A stretch of DNA of 64,000 nucleotides from Farysia itapuensis (Eukaryota > Basidiomycota > Ustilaginomycetes > Ustilaginales > Ustilaginaceae), in the NCBI GenBank assembly GCA_023212645.1, contig JALBYC010000008.1, positions 124,001 to 188,000 of the forward strand, in the 5' to 3' direction. The stretch's first letter is position 1. Each line of letters opens with the position of its first letter. This document shows positions 37,581 through 47,659 of the stretch, piece by piece. The translations under genes and the position numbers were made by a program. Below the pieces are notes generated by a model. It had not been told where the DNA came from. It did not search any database and was given only the letters and a program-made list of their open reading frames with translations.

Positions 37581-38408
37581 ATGTTGCTCGCTCCCTCCGC
37601 TCTTAGGGCCACGCTTGGCGCGGTCGCAAAGCCGTCGCTGACACTTCGCGTCGCTGCACCAAGCGCTCTCGCCTCGCCTCGATTCTATGCTACCGTCTCA
37701 ACTGCGGACGGCGAAGTGCAAAAGAAGCCCAGAAAGGCATCAGTGAGGTCTTCGACCCCAAAGGCTCCAAAAGAACCGGCACAGCCAAAGCTGAAGGCAT
37801 GGGATCTCCTCGACGCTGATGGCAACAAGGTTCCACTGCCCAAGGACACACGACCAACTTACATGGGTGCCTTTCTGCACTTTGTAACACAGCGCATAAA
37901 GGAAGTCAAGTCGGACCCATCGTTGAAGAAGACGTCCAAGACTGGCGAAGAGGTGCTTGATGTTAGAAAGATGATGGCTCGCGTCGGCCAGGATTGGAAG
38001 AGCCTGAGCGACGCCGACCGAGCTCCGTTTGTCGAACGTGGTGCCAAGGCCAGAGAACAGTACGAGATTGACCTCAAGAACTGGAGAGAGTCCCTCACAC
38101 CCCTCGACATCAAGCGTCACGACTTGTGGAAACGCGAACAGCGCAAATCCGGCCACTCCCGGAAAGTAATGGTCGTCCGCGATCCATCGAAACCGGTAAA
38201 AGGCATGTCGGCCTTCCTCCACTACATGCAGGATCAGAGGCAGAAGGGTCTCATTACCGGCAACGTGCGTCAGGCGAGCAAGGACTCTAGTGCAAAGTGG
38301 AAAACCCTCTCGGCTGACGAGAAGAGACCGTACGAAGAGGCGGCCAACGCCGACTATGCACGCTACAAACGCGAGCACGAACAGTACGAGGCGAAACAGA
38401 AGTTATAG
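37581..38408 (+). CDS. Mitochondrial HMG-box protein with two boxes (Abf2/TFAM-like)
   Basis: 275 residues from the ATG at 37581; upstream in-frame codons lack an ATG. The N-terminal 40 residues are rich in Ala, Leu, Ser and Arg without acidic residues and end near SPRFYAT, a typical mitochondrial presequence and cleavage site. Box A spans about residues 88-168 (PTYMGAFLHFVTQRI, GQDWKSLSDADRAPF) and box B about 205-270 (VKGMSAFLHYMQDQR, AKWKTLSADEKRPYEEAA). Two HMG boxes behind a targeting sequence are the design of Abf2 and TFAM, which coat and bend mitochondrial DNA. Box A is longer than usual, with about 12 extra residues. A TGTGATTG-type motif (minus strand) lies 56 bp before the ATG. Confidence 0.87.
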   Translation: MLLAPSALRATLGAVAKPSLTLRVAAPSALASPRFYATVSTADGEVQKKPRKASVRSSTPKAPKEPAQPKLKAWDLLDADGNKVPLPKDTRPTYMGAFLHFVTQRIKEVKSDPSLKKTSKTGEEVLDVRKMMARVGQDWKSLSDADRAPFVERGAKAREQYEIDLKNWRESLTPLDIKRHDLWKREQRKSGHSRKVMVVRDPSKPVKGMSAFLHYMQDQRQKGLITGNVRQASKDSSAKWKTLSADEKRPYEEAANADYARYKREHEQYEAKQKL

Positions 38409-38569
38409 ACACTGGCACGCCTCATCGTATATAGCCTTTTTACAATTTCAACCCTACTTTATTGCTCAGTCGACGGTTTTATCAGAGCTGCATTGTGTGT
38501 CAATGAGGGAAACAGGTAATTACAGTCAGAGTGGAAAGAAGCGACGTGTTACATCCGACCGCGGGGGAG

Positions 38570-40234
38570 TCAGTTTCGGTGGTTGAGGAAAAACTTGATA
38601 AGACCCGAGGTGGAGCTGTCGTGACCTGCGCCGTCGACCTTGGATGCATCCGTGCCCTGCAACAGCGGCAAGATCTTCTTGGCGAGCACCTTGCCCAGCT
38701 CGACACCCATCTGGTCGAACGAGTTGATGGACCAGACAAAGCCTTGAACGGCAATCTTGTGCTCGTACAGCGCAATCAGTGCACCCAGCGTGGCCGGTGT
38801 GAGTTTCTCGAGCATGATTGAGTTGGTAGGACGGTTGCCCTCAAACACCTTGGACTTTACCAGGAAGTCGTTGGACGCCTCGGCACCCAGTTCCTTCTTC
38901 ACCTCATCCTCCGACTTTCCAAAGGCAAGTGCCTCGGGCTGTGCGAAAAAGTTGGAGAGCAGAATCTCGTGGTGGTGTCCCAGTTGGTTCTGTGTTTTGG
39001 CCGGGGCGATAAAGTCGCAAGGAATGATCTTGGTGCCCTGGTGGATCAGCTGGTAGAAAGCGTGCTGGCCGTTGGTGCCTGCCTGACCCCAAATGATGGG
39101 TCCAGTGTGGTAGTTGACGTGCTCCGAGTTCTTTGTGACAAACTTGCCGTTCGATTCCATGTCTCCCTGCTGGAAGTAGTCGGCAAACTTGTGCATGTAC
39201 TGGTCGTATGGAAGAATAGCCTGTGTCTCTGCCTTGAAAAAGTCGTTGTACCAGATGCCAATGAGCGCAAGCAGTGCTGGCAAGTTCTCCTTGAGCGGCG
39301 TGTTCTTAAAGTGCAGGTCCATCTCGTGCGCGCCGCTGAGCAGCTGCTCAAAGTTTTCGTATCCAATGACGATAGCGATCGACAGACCGATGGCAGACCA
39401 GAGAGAGTATCGACCTCCGACCCAGTCCCAGAACTTGAACATGTTTTCCTTGGCAATGCCAAAGTCGGTGGCAGCTTTAACGTTGGTACTGAGGGCAACA
39501 AAGTGCTTGGCAACGTGGGCCTTGTCCTTTGCGTGCTCCAAGAACCAGTCTCGAGCGGTAGTTGCGTTGGTAATGGTTTCTTGCGTCGTAAAAGTCTTGG
39601 AGGCTACGATGAAGAGCGTCGATTCCGGGTCGCAGACACGCAGTGTCTCGGCCATGTGGGTACCGTCAATGTTGGAGACAAAGTGGGCGTCCAGATCACG
39701 TTTCGAGTACGGCTTGAGCGCCTCGGTGACCATGACGGGGCCAAGGTCAGAGCCTCCGATACCGATGTTGACGATGCTCTTGATTGGCTTGCCTGTGTAG
39801 CCCTTCCATGCGCCGGATCGCACAGCGTCGGAGAACTCTTTCATGTGCTTGAGCTCCGGCTTGACCTCATCAACGCCAGCCTCGTTGATCTTGAAATCGC
39901 CGGGAACGTCACGCAGAGCGACGTGGAGCACGGCTCGGCCCTCGGAAGTGTTGATGTGCTCACCAGCAAACATGGCATCAATCTGCTGCTTGACCTCGGC
40001 CTGCTCAGCAAGAGCCAGAAGCTGCTCCAGGATCTCGTCATCAATCAGATTCTTGGAGTAGTCGAGCAAGATACGGACATCGGTACTCTTGGACTGCCAC
40101 TCGCGAGAGAAGTTGTCAAAACGCTTAGCGTCCTGACCGAAAGCTTGGGTCAAGTTGAACTGCTTGCCCTTGGACTCGTACAGCTGTTGCAGCTTTGCCC
40201 ATGCAGGCTGAGAGGAGGCGAGTTTGTGAGCCAT
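38570..40234 (-). CDS. PGI1: Glucose-6-phosphate isomerase
   Basis: 554 residues, full length for the eukaryotic enzyme. It interconverts glucose 6-phosphate and fructose 6-phosphate in glycolysis and gluconeogenesis, in the cytosol. Both signatures are present: [14 protein letters not shown] near residue 270 and [10 protein letters not shown] near residue 512. The sugar-phosphate loop motif GIGGSDLGP near residue 160 and SKTFTT near residue 215 are also seen. No intron. Codon use is strongly biased to C-ending codons, as expected of a highly expressed gene. The stop context is TGA CTC, near but not equal to the TGA CTA readthrough signal; the short extension would not end in a peroxisomal signal. 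It shares a 261-bp divergent promoter with the KH protein gene. Confidence 0.98.
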   Translation of the reverse strand: MAHKLASSQPAWAKLQQLYESKGKQFNLTQAFGQDAKRFDNFSREWQSKSTDVRILLDYSKNLIDDEILEQLLALAEQAEVKQQIDAMFAGEHINTSEGRAVLHVALRDVPGDFKINEAGVDEVKPELKHMKEFSDAVRSGAWKGYTGKPIKSIVNIGIGGSDLGPVMVTEALKPYSKRDLDAHFVSNIDGTHMAETLRVCDPESTLFIVASKTFTTQETITNATTARDWFLEHAKDKAHVAKHFVALSTNVKAATDFGIAKENMFKFWDWVGGRYSLWSAIGLSIAIVIGYENFEQLLSGAHEMDLHFKNTPLKENLPALLALIGIWYNDFFKAETQAILPYDQYMHKFADYFQQGDMESNGKFVTKNSEHVNYHTGPIIWGQAGTNGQHAFYQLIHQGTKIIPCDFIAPAKTQNQLGHHHEILLSNFFAQPEALAFGKSEDEVKKELGAEASNDFLVKSKVFEGNRPTNSIMLEKLTPATLGALIALYEHKIAVQGFVWSINSFDQMGVELGKVLAKKILPLLQGTDASKVDGAGHDSSTSGLIKFFLNHRN

Positions 40235-40495
40235 GGTTGTACGAGGTCGGATGGTTTGAAGAAGGAAGATCGGTAAGATGATGATGACTGTCTATTTGGC
40301 CAAAGCGCGGACATCTATCCAATAATTCTTCGGCGCTCGGACCGTTATCCAAGATAGATCTCCGGGCATTGCGTTGTTAGACTGCAAGCTGCAGTAAGGT
40401 GATCGGAAATCGGGACTTTTGGGAATTCGGTTTCAAGATTTGACTTGCAAGGGTCCAGAAAGATCTTCTCATACTTCGCATCAGGAGCAAGCAGA
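40235..40495. promoter_or_regulatory. Divergent promoter of PGI1 and the KHDC4-like gene
   Basis: 261 bp lie between the two ATGs. No TATA box or repeat was recognised, although PGI1 is expected to be strongly expressed. Confidence 0.4.
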
Positions 40496-41827
40496 ATGTC
40501 GAGTCGTTGGGACAGTCCACCGCAAGCAGCGGATGCAGAGTCGTCTGTTGTGCCTAGCAATGCAGCAGCGGCCGCAGCTGCAGCTGCTGCCAAGATTGCT
40601 GCGCAGTTTGCACCACCACGCGCGTCCCCTTCGGCGACAAGAGAGGGAGAGCGATCTTCCTCGGCGACGGCAAGCGATGCAAAGGATCAGCACGATGCAG
40701 AGTTCACCCACGACATTGAGATCAACGATCAGCGCAATCGCTACATGCTGACGAATGGACCAGCACAGCAGCAGATGCACAAAGAGACTGGTGCAAGTAT
40801 CACCACCAAGGGCACATGGTACCCGGATAAGTCTTTGGCTACAAAGGAAGATCCTCCGCTGTATCTCCATATCAGTGCTGTCTCAAAAGAGATGCTGGAT
40901 GCGGCCATTGCAAAAGTCAATGACTTGATCAACCAGGATCTGCCCCAGTTGGTGGAAGATCGCCAGCAGCGTAGAGCCGAGTACGAGAATCAACGCCCTC
41001 CGCCTCGCGAGCGCAAAAGGTGGCCCGAAGAGAAACTGCCCATCAACCTGGAGAGCGTGCGTAACTTCCACATACGATCCAAAGTCGTCGGTCCTGGTGG
41101 CATGTTTGTCAAGTATATCCAGAGTGAAACGGGGACGCGCGTCCAGATCAAAGGCATCGGAAGCGGGTTCATCGAGTCAGATACGGGCATGGAGCTGCCG
41201 GAACCGATGCATATTTCCATTGCTGGACCGGAAGAAGACCAGATCAAGGCGGCCAAGGCGCTGGCGGAAGATTTGCTGGAAGTGGTGCGCTTCGAGTGGC
41301 AAAAGGCGGTGGACGCTTTGAATGCTGGCTTTGGTGGTCCGCAAGGCGGGGCTGGAGGTTCTGGATATGGACGCGGTGGCTACGGGGGCTATGCACAGCA
41401 CGACCAGCAGTACCAACATCAGCAGCAATACCAGCAGCCTGGGTGGAACCAGCGATCTGCACATTCATACGACAACGGGTACGCCCAACCTCCAGCGCCT
41501 GGCGGAGAACCACCGCCCCCACCTCCCCCAGAAGACGATGCGCCTCCTCCGCCGCCGTCCGACTACGGTCGACCCCAAGAATCAAGACAAGCAAACAGAC
41601 CGCGGGACAATCCACGCGAACCGGCCAATCACCGCAGCCCACACACTTCGCCGACTCGCAAGCCCACCGCCGCAGCTGCAAACACCATGTCGCCCGAGGA
41701 AGCAGCGCTAGACAAGTACTGGCGCGACTATATCGCCTGGGAAGACTCGTTCCGCGCATACCACAATCGTCTCCCATCAAAGGAAGAAGGCTTGCAAGTT
41801 GTCCCGCCACTCTATCGCAATACGTAG
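40496..41827 (+). CDS. KHDC4/BLOM7-like KH-domain RNA-binding protein
   Basis: 443 residues from the ATG at 40496. An Ala run of about ten lies at residues 23-33. The first KH-like domain (about 75-165: IEINDQRNRYMLTNGPAQQQ, HKETGASITTKGTWY, PLYLHISAVSKEMLD) and the second (about 195-285: RSKVVGPGGMFVKYIQSETG, VQIKGIGSGF, EPMHISIAGPEEDQIKAAK) match human KHDC4, including the VGPGG loop of the second KH. The last 150 residues are rich in Gly/Tyr/Gln then Pro, ending in a helical DKYWRDYIAWEDSFRAY. KHDC4 is a splicing-associated RNA-binding protein; a similar nuclear role is likely. Single exon. Confidence 0.87.
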   Translation: MSSRWDSPPQAADAESSVVPSNAAAAAAAAAAKIAAQFAPPRASPSATREGERSSSATASDAKDQHDAEFTHDIEINDQRNRYMLTNGPAQQQMHKETGASITTKGTWYPDKSLATKEDPPLYLHISAVSKEMLDAAIAKVNDLINQDLPQLVEDRQQRRAEYENQRPPPRERKRWPEEKLPINLESVRNFHIRSKVVGPGGMFVKYIQSETGTRVQIKGIGSGFIESDTGMELPEPMHISIAGPEEDQIKAAKALAEDLLEVVRFEWQKAVDALNAGFGGPQGGAGGSGYGRGGYGGYAQHDQQYQHQQQYQQPGWNQRSAHSYDNGYAQPPAPGGEPPPPPPPEDDAPPPPPSDYGRPQESRQANRPRDNPREPANHRSPHTSPTRKPTAAAANTMSPEEAALDKYWRDYIAWEDSFRAYHNRLPSKEEGLQVVPPLYRNT

Positions 41828-41882
41828 GCTTGCATTTCCAATGGCAAATGTACATGTATCTCTATAGCTCAAGGTAACAGTT

Positions 41883-42770
41883 CTACTGGTTGAGATCGAC
41901 AATATCGAACTGGATGACGAAAAACACGGTGTCCGTGCTCTTGTCCTTGCAAATGTAGCGCACCGGCTGACCATCCCAGTACTTTTTGAGATCAAACTTG
42001 AGTCCACCGGAGAAAGGGATGTGAAGCGTGAGGTCGTTGAAGTCGATGAAGCCGTTGAAGAAATCGGCGGTGATGACCTGGTCGGCGGTGATGTGAACTC
42101 CTTGACGGTGTGCCTTGTTGCCAAAGTAACGTCTGCGGTATTCGTGGGCTTTGTCGATGCCTTCGGGACCGCCTTTCATGTTGGCAATTGTGTCCTTGTC
42201 GCGCTCGGCCATTTCGGTCGGGATGATGGAGACGAGGTTGTCGTGTACGTTATCCGGGGTGGCGGGGAAGTCGGGCCAGTCCTTGAACTTGTCCGTGTTG
42301 TCTGCCGACGCAAGCTTGTGGGATGCGATTCGCGTCATGGTTGCAATGTAGGGACTCCATGCATGTGGCTTGTCGGCATACAGGTCGTGTTCCAGCGTCG
42401 GGTCGACAACCTTGGCGAACTGCAGTGCAAGGCTCGTGCCGTACGGCAGCTGGTCGCGAATAGGCTTATCGAACTCGTTACCAAACACGAGATCATCGCC
42501 GGAAACGCCATCTTTCCCTGCACCAAGGAAGCGGCCCTGAATCTGCATGCTCCAACTAAATCCTTTGGCATTGCCGGTACTAAAGTACTGCGTATCTTTG
42601 GCATGAGTTACTCCCTCTGGGTCTGTCCCAGTGAAATCCTTGATCCTGACGGCGATGCGGCCCTGGAACTCATCCGTGTCCACTTCCGTCGGCTGATCGT
42701 CATGATTGACAGCCACCGTCTTGAGCTTGTCCACAGAGGGTCCAGCTGAAATCTTGAGGGAAGGAGCCAT
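41883..42770 (-). CDS. DUF1769 family protein
   Basis: 295 residues from the ATG at 42770; earlier in-frame codons run through the promoter. The conserved fungal DUF1769 core is clear: FSWSMQIQGRFLGAGKDGVSGDDLVFGNEFDKPIRDQLPYG in pieces (QIQGRF, GDDLVFGNEFDKPIR), then ALQFAKVVDPTLEHDLYADKPHAWSP, with the DYADKP-type stretch. The C-terminus is a beta-rich domain ending in FFVIQFDIVDLNQ. The family is fungal and cytosolic in appearance, and its function is unknown. No signal peptide or membrane segment. Confidence 0.85.
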   Translation of the reverse strand: MAPSLKISAGPSVDKLKTVAVNHDDQPTEVDTDEFQGRIAVRIKDFTGTDPEGVTHAKDTQYFSTGNAKGFSWSMQIQGRFLGAGKDGVSGDDLVFGNEFDKPIRDQLPYGTSLALQFAKVVDPTLEHDLYADKPHAWSPYIATMTRIASHKLASADNTDKFKDWPDFPATPDNVHDNLVSIIPTEMAERDKDTIANMKGGPEGIDKAHEYRRRYFGNKAHRQGVHITADQVITADFFNGFIDFNDLTLHIPFSGGLKFDLKKYWDGQPVRYICKDKSTDTVFFVIQFDIVDLNQ

Positions 42771-43135
42771 GGTGAGTGAGAAGAAGGACGCTGACACCTC
42801 CACTTTGTCCTCTGTTTTATCAGAGCATGCGTCAGCATGTATCAGCACACACTGCTGAAACAAGCAAAAGTTCCGATTTACGGTCTGGGCCCAGAGATGT
42901 TCTCTTTTGACCGTGAAGAAGGCAAAGCGTCTATACAGACAATACGTATGGGCAGTCTTCGTCACATATTCGATAGCAGCAGGAAATTGAGAGGGTGTAG
43001 TGCTCAGCGGGGGGACAAGTTACATGCTCCAGTGAGATTCACATTTGATTATTCTAGCTGAATAGGGCCATCTTTACATGCATACGTGAGCTCATATCTA
43101 CCCTGTCATGCTGAACGGGGGAAACGGGGAGGGGC
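42771..43135. other. 365-bp intergenic region
   Basis: It lies between the start of the DUF1769 gene and the stop of GSH1, both on the minus strand. It should hold the DUF1769 promoter and the GSH1 3' UTR. I see no gene. Confidence 0.45.
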
Positions 43136-45220
43136 TTACGCCTTGAGTTCGGGACGGGTTTCTTGACTTTTGCGTCGCTTGGCATAGCCGCGGGGGAGGA
43201 AGCCGGGTGCGTCGACTTCGCCGCGCTCGATCAGGTCGAGCTGCTTGATCATGTCGTAATTGATGGTCTGGCTGACGACCGAGTCATGCTTATACTCTGG
43301 ATGCGAGCGGACGTACTCGCGGATCCATGTTGCGGTCGTCTTGAGCTGGCCACTGGCGCGTTGCGAGACCAGTTCGAGGTACAAGCCCATTTCGCAGCGC
43401 GTTTCAACGTCGATGTTGAGACTGTCGAGGTAGTTGTGCACCAAGGGCACGAGTCCTGGGAACTCGTCTCCCTTGCCGTTCATCAACTCGTTCAGCGTGA
43501 ATTCAGCACATTCGTCCTCCACGCCCAGCGGACTTGGAGAGGGGGAGTTGGGGCTGGTGGGGCTGGCTCGTCCACTGGGGCACCGAGATGCGGAGCGACT
43601 TCCGTTGGCGCTGCGCGTCATGTCGACCGAATTGCTGCGTGAAGCATGGCGATTGCGGGTGCGATACACTTCCTTGCGGAACCAAAAGGTCTGCGTATTG
43701 ACCGCATCCCGTCGGTGCGCGCGATGCATGTTTTCATCCACCTTGGTAAGCGGCATATAGAAGTTGAGACCAAAGCTCAGAATGGCCCGTGTCAGCAACA
43801 CGATAAAGACGGAAAAGGCAGCATTCTCAAAGTCGGTGATCTGCACCTCCATACTCCTGAACTCGACCCGCCAGCCAATGCGACCGCCAGGCGGTGGAGG
43901 CTTGAACCGCATCGTCTGCCAATTGGTGGACTGTAAATTTTCGAAATGATCCATACTCTCGTCGTTGTCCTGGTTCACCATCTCGCTAAAGACGACCAAC
44001 GGATCGCGGATAAAGAGGTGCGCCAGATGGTCCGCAAGCAGTTCGTCGATGCCGGCGCTGCGCAGTTGTGCTTTGACCTCGTCGTTGATGGGGAGCGGGT
44101 TGTCGTTGTAGCTGCGTCGGTTCATTGGGTCTTGCGAGATGTACGAGTCTACCGAGTCGTAGCGAGATTTGGGGATTTTGGCGCTGTCGCGATCCAGGCC
44201 GCCTCTTGGTGTATGCCCTGGCAATTGCAGTGGGGGTTCTCCTCGTTCTTGTGGTGTTCGATCGTCAACAGCGGCGGAAATGACGTTCCAACGGCAATCG
44301 ACATCGGCAAGTAGACCTCTGTAGACGGGTGACGCACCCGTGAGGGCCAACATGAGTGGACCGACAGGGATCAACTGGTCATACACGGTGCGCGCCTCTG
44401 CGACGGAACAGGCTTGAAAGGTGACCTGCAGACAGCAGCAGCCCATGCCAAAGCCCATGGCATCCATGTAGATGTGATCTGGTTTGGCCGCACCAGCTTT
44501 TGCCTCTGCGTCTTCTGGGAACAGATTGCGGTCCCATGGAATGCTGGGGTCGAGAAAGGGGGAGGGTGTGTGTGTGTCGTGGAAGATGGGCATGTTGATG
44601 GCCACCTTTGACCCTCTTCGCTTGCGGATGTTGGCAGTCAGCGTTGGGAAACGGGCGTGCGGATTGATCAACTCATCTGGGAGGAAGAGAGAGCGAGAGG
44701 CGTTTCCGTTGGCCGGGTAGTGCGGTTCTGTAAATTGACCGTCGGTAACACCCAAGCGCGGATAAGAGGTGAGTGTGATGGGCAGCTCGTTGTCCTTGAG
44801 ATGCGAGCGGGCAATCTGTCTTCGCAAGCGCATATTACGTTCTACCCCTCTCAATTCCTTTGGACTAGCACCGTAAGGTGAGCCGGGCGTGGACTCGAGC
44901 ATGAAGCGGCCGTACTCGGGATGAAAGGTGGGGATCTGTCCAGCCAGACCTGGCGCAGATTCGCGCGTCTCCTGATCGCTCTCTGACAACACCTTGAGAA
45001 TCTCTTCTTGCCGGAGTGAGAGCTTGGCATTCTTGTTGTCGTCGTCAAACGAGACGACAATGTACTCGATCTCGTCTCCCCAAAGCAAGATGTCACCCCT
45101 ACGATCCTTGATCTTGTTCCACAGGGAGAGGAACTGCTCGATGCCGTGTTTTCGGACGTGAGAGGCGAGAGGCTGAGCCTGCTGCCATTCCATCGGCGTT
45201 CCGAGAGACAAGAGACCCAT
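43136..45220 (-). CDS. GSH1: Glutamate-cysteine ligase catalytic subunit
   Basis: 694 residues from the ATG at 45220, chosen because eukaryotic family members begin MGLLSLGTP followed by W--A--- and HVRKHGIEQFL, as here. The enzyme joins glutamate and cysteine using ATP, the first and rate-limiting step of glutathione synthesis, in the cytosol. Further family marks are LLWGDEIEYIVV (metal-binding Glu), FMLESTPGSPYG, the MDAMGFGMGCCCLQVTFQA stretch, and WRVEFRSMEVQITDFENAAF. A Ser/Pro/Arg-rich insertion of about 45 residues (near residue 560) is a local addition. The upstream open 47 codons are without homology. Confidence 0.97.
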   Translation of the reverse strand: MGLLSLGTPMEWQQAQPLASHVRKHGIEQFLSLWNKIKDRRGDILLWGDEIEYIVVSFDDDNKNAKLSLRQEEILKVLSESDQETRESAPGLAGQIPTFHPEYGRFMLESTPGSPYGASPKELRGVERNMRLRRQIARSHLKDNELPITLTSYPRLGVTDGQFTEPHYPANGNASRSLFLPDELINPHARFPTLTANIRKRRGSKVAINMPIFHDTHTPSPFLDPSIPWDRNLFPEDAEAKAGAAKPDHIYMDAMGFGMGCCCLQVTFQACSVAEARTVYDQLIPVGPLMLALTGASPVYRGLLADVDCRWNVISAAVDDRTPQERGEPPLQLPGHTPRGGLDRDSAKIPKSRYDSVDSYISQDPMNRRSYNDNPLPINDEVKAQLRSAGIDELLADHLAHLFIRDPLVVFSEMVNQDNDESMDHFENLQSTNWQTMRFKPPPPGGRIGWRVEFRSMEVQITDFENAAFSVFIVLLTRAILSFGLNFYMPLTKVDENMHRAHRRDAVNTQTFWFRKEVYRTRNRHASRSNSVDMTRSANGSRSASRCPSGRASPTSPNSPSPSPLGVEDECAEFTLNELMNGKGDEFPGLVPLVHNYLDSLNIDVETRCEMGLYLELVSQRASGQLKTTATWIREYVRSHPEYKHDSVVSQTINYDMIKQLDLIERGEVDAPGFLPRGYAKRRKSQETRPELKA

Positions 45221-45391
45221 CTGGATTGCAAGCAGGCCCTCGAGGGGGGCAAGGTGTGGTCGGTAGGTGAGTGGTGCAGAAGTGAGTAAATTCCGAAAAA
45301 AAGCGCGAAATTGATTGCCGTCTTTTGGCAGACGGGAATCCGCGTTAAAGCCGGCAAGCACTCCTCACCCCGGCACCCTGGCGAGGCCCCA

Positions 45392-46012
45392 ATGATCCGG
45401 TCTGGCTTGTGGCAAGCAGCACCGGGATCATGGAAGCCACTTGCTTACGAGCACATCTCACATTCGGTGCGACGTTTTGGCTCGACCAGTCGTCAGCCAC
45501 ACGATGAGGAAGAGATGAAGAAGCGTCGCCAATGGGCATCGGCATTTGAAGCAGTCAAGCTGTCTCGCGATGACTACCAGGTCGTCTTCTCACGATCGTC
45601 CGGACCGGGTGGACAGAATGTCAACAAAGTCAGCACCAAGGCCAATGTGCGACTTGACTTGAACCAGGCAGGATCTCATGCTCCGGAAAGTCTGCCTCCA
45701 TCGCATCCCAAAAAGTGGCTCACCCCCCAGCTTGCGGGACAACTGGCCAAAGAGTCACCCTACTACGTCGCTTCCAGTCACTCTCTTCTCGTCACGAGTA
45801 TGCGTAGTAGAACGCAAGAGGCGAATGTGGAAGATGCACTGCAAAAGTTACACCAGCACGTTCTGCAAGTGGCTATGCAAGGCATCGTTGGCGAAACGAG
45901 CACAGAGCAGAAACAAAAGGTTAGGGCTCTGCAAAAGGCCGAAGCAGCGCGCAAGAAGCACACAAAGATCAAGCGCTCCGACGTCAAAGCCGGACGTAGG
46001 TTTCAAGGATGA
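45392..46012 (+). CDS. Mitochondrial peptidyl-tRNA hydrolase/ribosome rescue factor (ICT1 type)
   Basis: 206 residues from the ATG at 45392 (the frame opens at TTG). The N-terminal 45 residues are a likely mitochondrial presequence (MIRSGLWQAAPGSWK... RRFGST). The RF-1-type domain follows, with the catalytic loop SSGPGGQNVNKVSTKANVRLD, that is GGQ at about residue 78, and ends in the basic tail KKHTKIKRSDVKAGRRF that inserts in the mRNA channel. ICT1 and yeast Pth4 hydrolyse peptidyl-tRNA on stalled mitochondrial ribosomes without a codon-reading domain, and none is present here. It converges with the WD40 gene, stops 15 bp apart. Confidence 0.92.
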   Translation: MIRSGLWQAAPGSWKPLAYEHISHSVRRFGSTSRQPHDEEEMKKRRQWASAFEAVKLSRDDYQVVFSRSSGPGGQNVNKVSTKANVRLDLNQAGSHAPESLPPSHPKKWLTPQLAGQLAKESPYYVASSHSLLVTSMRSRTQEANVEDALQKLHQHVLQVAMQGIVGETSTEQKQKVRALQKAEAARKKHTKIKRSDVKAGRRFQG

Positions 46013-46027
46013 TGGTCTTTTGCGCAC

Positions 46028-47484
46028 CTATGATGCATCAGATGGATGTGAAAAGTCCCAGATCTTGACAGTGCTGTCCAGTGTATGCCACGCAGCTCTT
46101 CCTGGTGGGGCACTGTCCCCAGAAGCGGACGAGTCATCAGTATCGCTCTCGTCTGCTTCGGTGGTAGGCCAGTGACGTGCTCCAGATACCGACAGCAGCC
46201 ATGGCTTCAGTGGATGAAATGAGACGGAGCCGACCGCATCTGTTCATCACAAAGTGTCAGTATTGCACTGGTGTCCGTTCCTCGTATGAGATACTTACCG
46301 TTGTGGGCCCTCCAATGTAAATCTGGCTCGACATCCATCTTTTCGTCGTTATCCTCTTCTGCGCCTGTGTCGTGATCTGTGAATCTGCCGCCGTGAATGT
46401 TCCAGATTCTCACATCGCCGTGCTGGTCACCAGATGCAAGCATGCATCCTGTCCAGTCGATATCAAACAGAAGCCGCTGGTGTGTGTCTTGGGATGGCCG
46501 GGTGAAACGAGCTAGTAAAGCACCAGAGCGGACTCCCCCGCTCGACTGTGTTTGAGGTGGGAACTTCCACCGGTTTGCGCCGCCGAAGAGGTAGCGCAAA
46601 TCGTACGCGTAGATGTAGCTCGACTTGCGCGAGGCGACAAACAGTATGTAGGGCGTGAGCGGATGGAAGCGGAGCTGCGTGATGCCTTCGCCGTCGACTT
46701 CCTTCCACCCTGCGAGACAGCTTTCCTGCGCCAGGGACTTAGCGTAGGGATCCAGCCGTGCGTTTGCGGTGTGTTGGGCGGGGGGAGGTGGGAGCGTGTC
46801 AGGCTGGAAAGTGTACACGCCCACACTGCCAAAGTAAGTCCCAACAGCGACAAGCTCTTGCTCTGTATCCGTCGGATGAACAGAGGTGGCCAGCGCTGAC
46901 ACTACGCCTCTTTGTCCGCTTGAGGAAGTCCTTTTGACTGTCAGAGGCACACTCGAGTGTGTGTTCAAGCCGGGCTGCGAGAGCGGAATGACACTCAACG
47001 ATGACCACAGTCCGCAATACACTCGGCTCAGATCCGGGCTCAGCGCAAGTGAGTGTGGCGCTAGATACTTTTCGACATGGTTCATGATCGAGTAGCTCGC
47101 CATACTGCTCATGTCTGCGCTGTTAGTCAGCCGAATGGGCAAGTCTCGATTGGACTCGAGAAAGCACCAACTGGTCGTTTCAGTAGGAAGGGGGTACCAT
47201 ACTGCATCGAGCAGAGGAGACGGGGATTGAATGGCGCTGTGTCGTACCAACACATTGTCCGCTGCTTCGAGCCGTAGGATGTGTAGGGCCTGCGACTCGG
47301 TCGATGCCAAGATGCAAGACCCATCGGGAGCCCAAGCAGCTCTGCGGTAAAAGTCTGGTACTTTGGCATCAGTGCCATCAAGTACAGTCAGTACCGGCAA
47401 CTTGCTCGGCATGCATTTCTTCCATGCCGGTATGAGGAAGTCTGGCGGTTGGTGGGCGCTGTTCGCTGGTGCATCTGCGAGCAT
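46028..47484 (-). CDS. WRAP53/TCAB1-like WD40 protein (2 exons)
   Basis: Exon 1 is 47484-46299 and exon 2 is 46239-46028, separated by a 59-bp intron (GTAAGT to ACAG on the minus strand); together they give 465 residues. The ATG at 47484 is the first real start. The protein is a beta propeller: RRAAWAPDGSCILAS, DAVWYPL, HSLALSPDLSRVYCGL, ALATSVHPTD, ITQLRFHPLTPYILFVASRKSSYIYAYDLR, FDIDWTGCMLASGDQHGDVRIWN and, in exon 2, VGSVSFHPLKPWLLSVSG and STVKIWDF. The SYIYAYDLR repeat and overall order are those of the WRAP53/TCAB1/Swt21 family, which in animals loads telomerase and scaRNAs into Cajal bodies. A role in snRNA or telomerase biology in this fungus is inference. Confidence 0.85.
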
Positions 47485-47659
47485 GACGGGCACGTCAGCC
47501 CGTCAAACCCACTGGCAATGGGAAAAGAAGTGTCGTGTGTGGACCCTGGAATGAAGGAGGCCGAGAAGAACGAGGTCTTTCTATCAATCCACCCTCATCG
47601 CATCCATGTCTGACATCAACGAGGCATAGCCGCCCCTTGTCCCCTGCCCAGACACTCTC

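Noticed and set aside
38548..38572. Possible stop-codon readthrough of PGI1 to a peroxisomal tail, as reported for some smut glycolytic enzymes
   Set aside because: The context is TGA CTC rather than TGA CTA, and the short extension ends in Gly-Arg-Met, not an SKL-like signal.
38969..40276. A 435-codon open frame on the plus strand antisense to PGI1
   Set aside because: It mirrors the strongly biased codon use of PGI1 on the other strand, has no ATG at its opening and resembles no protein.
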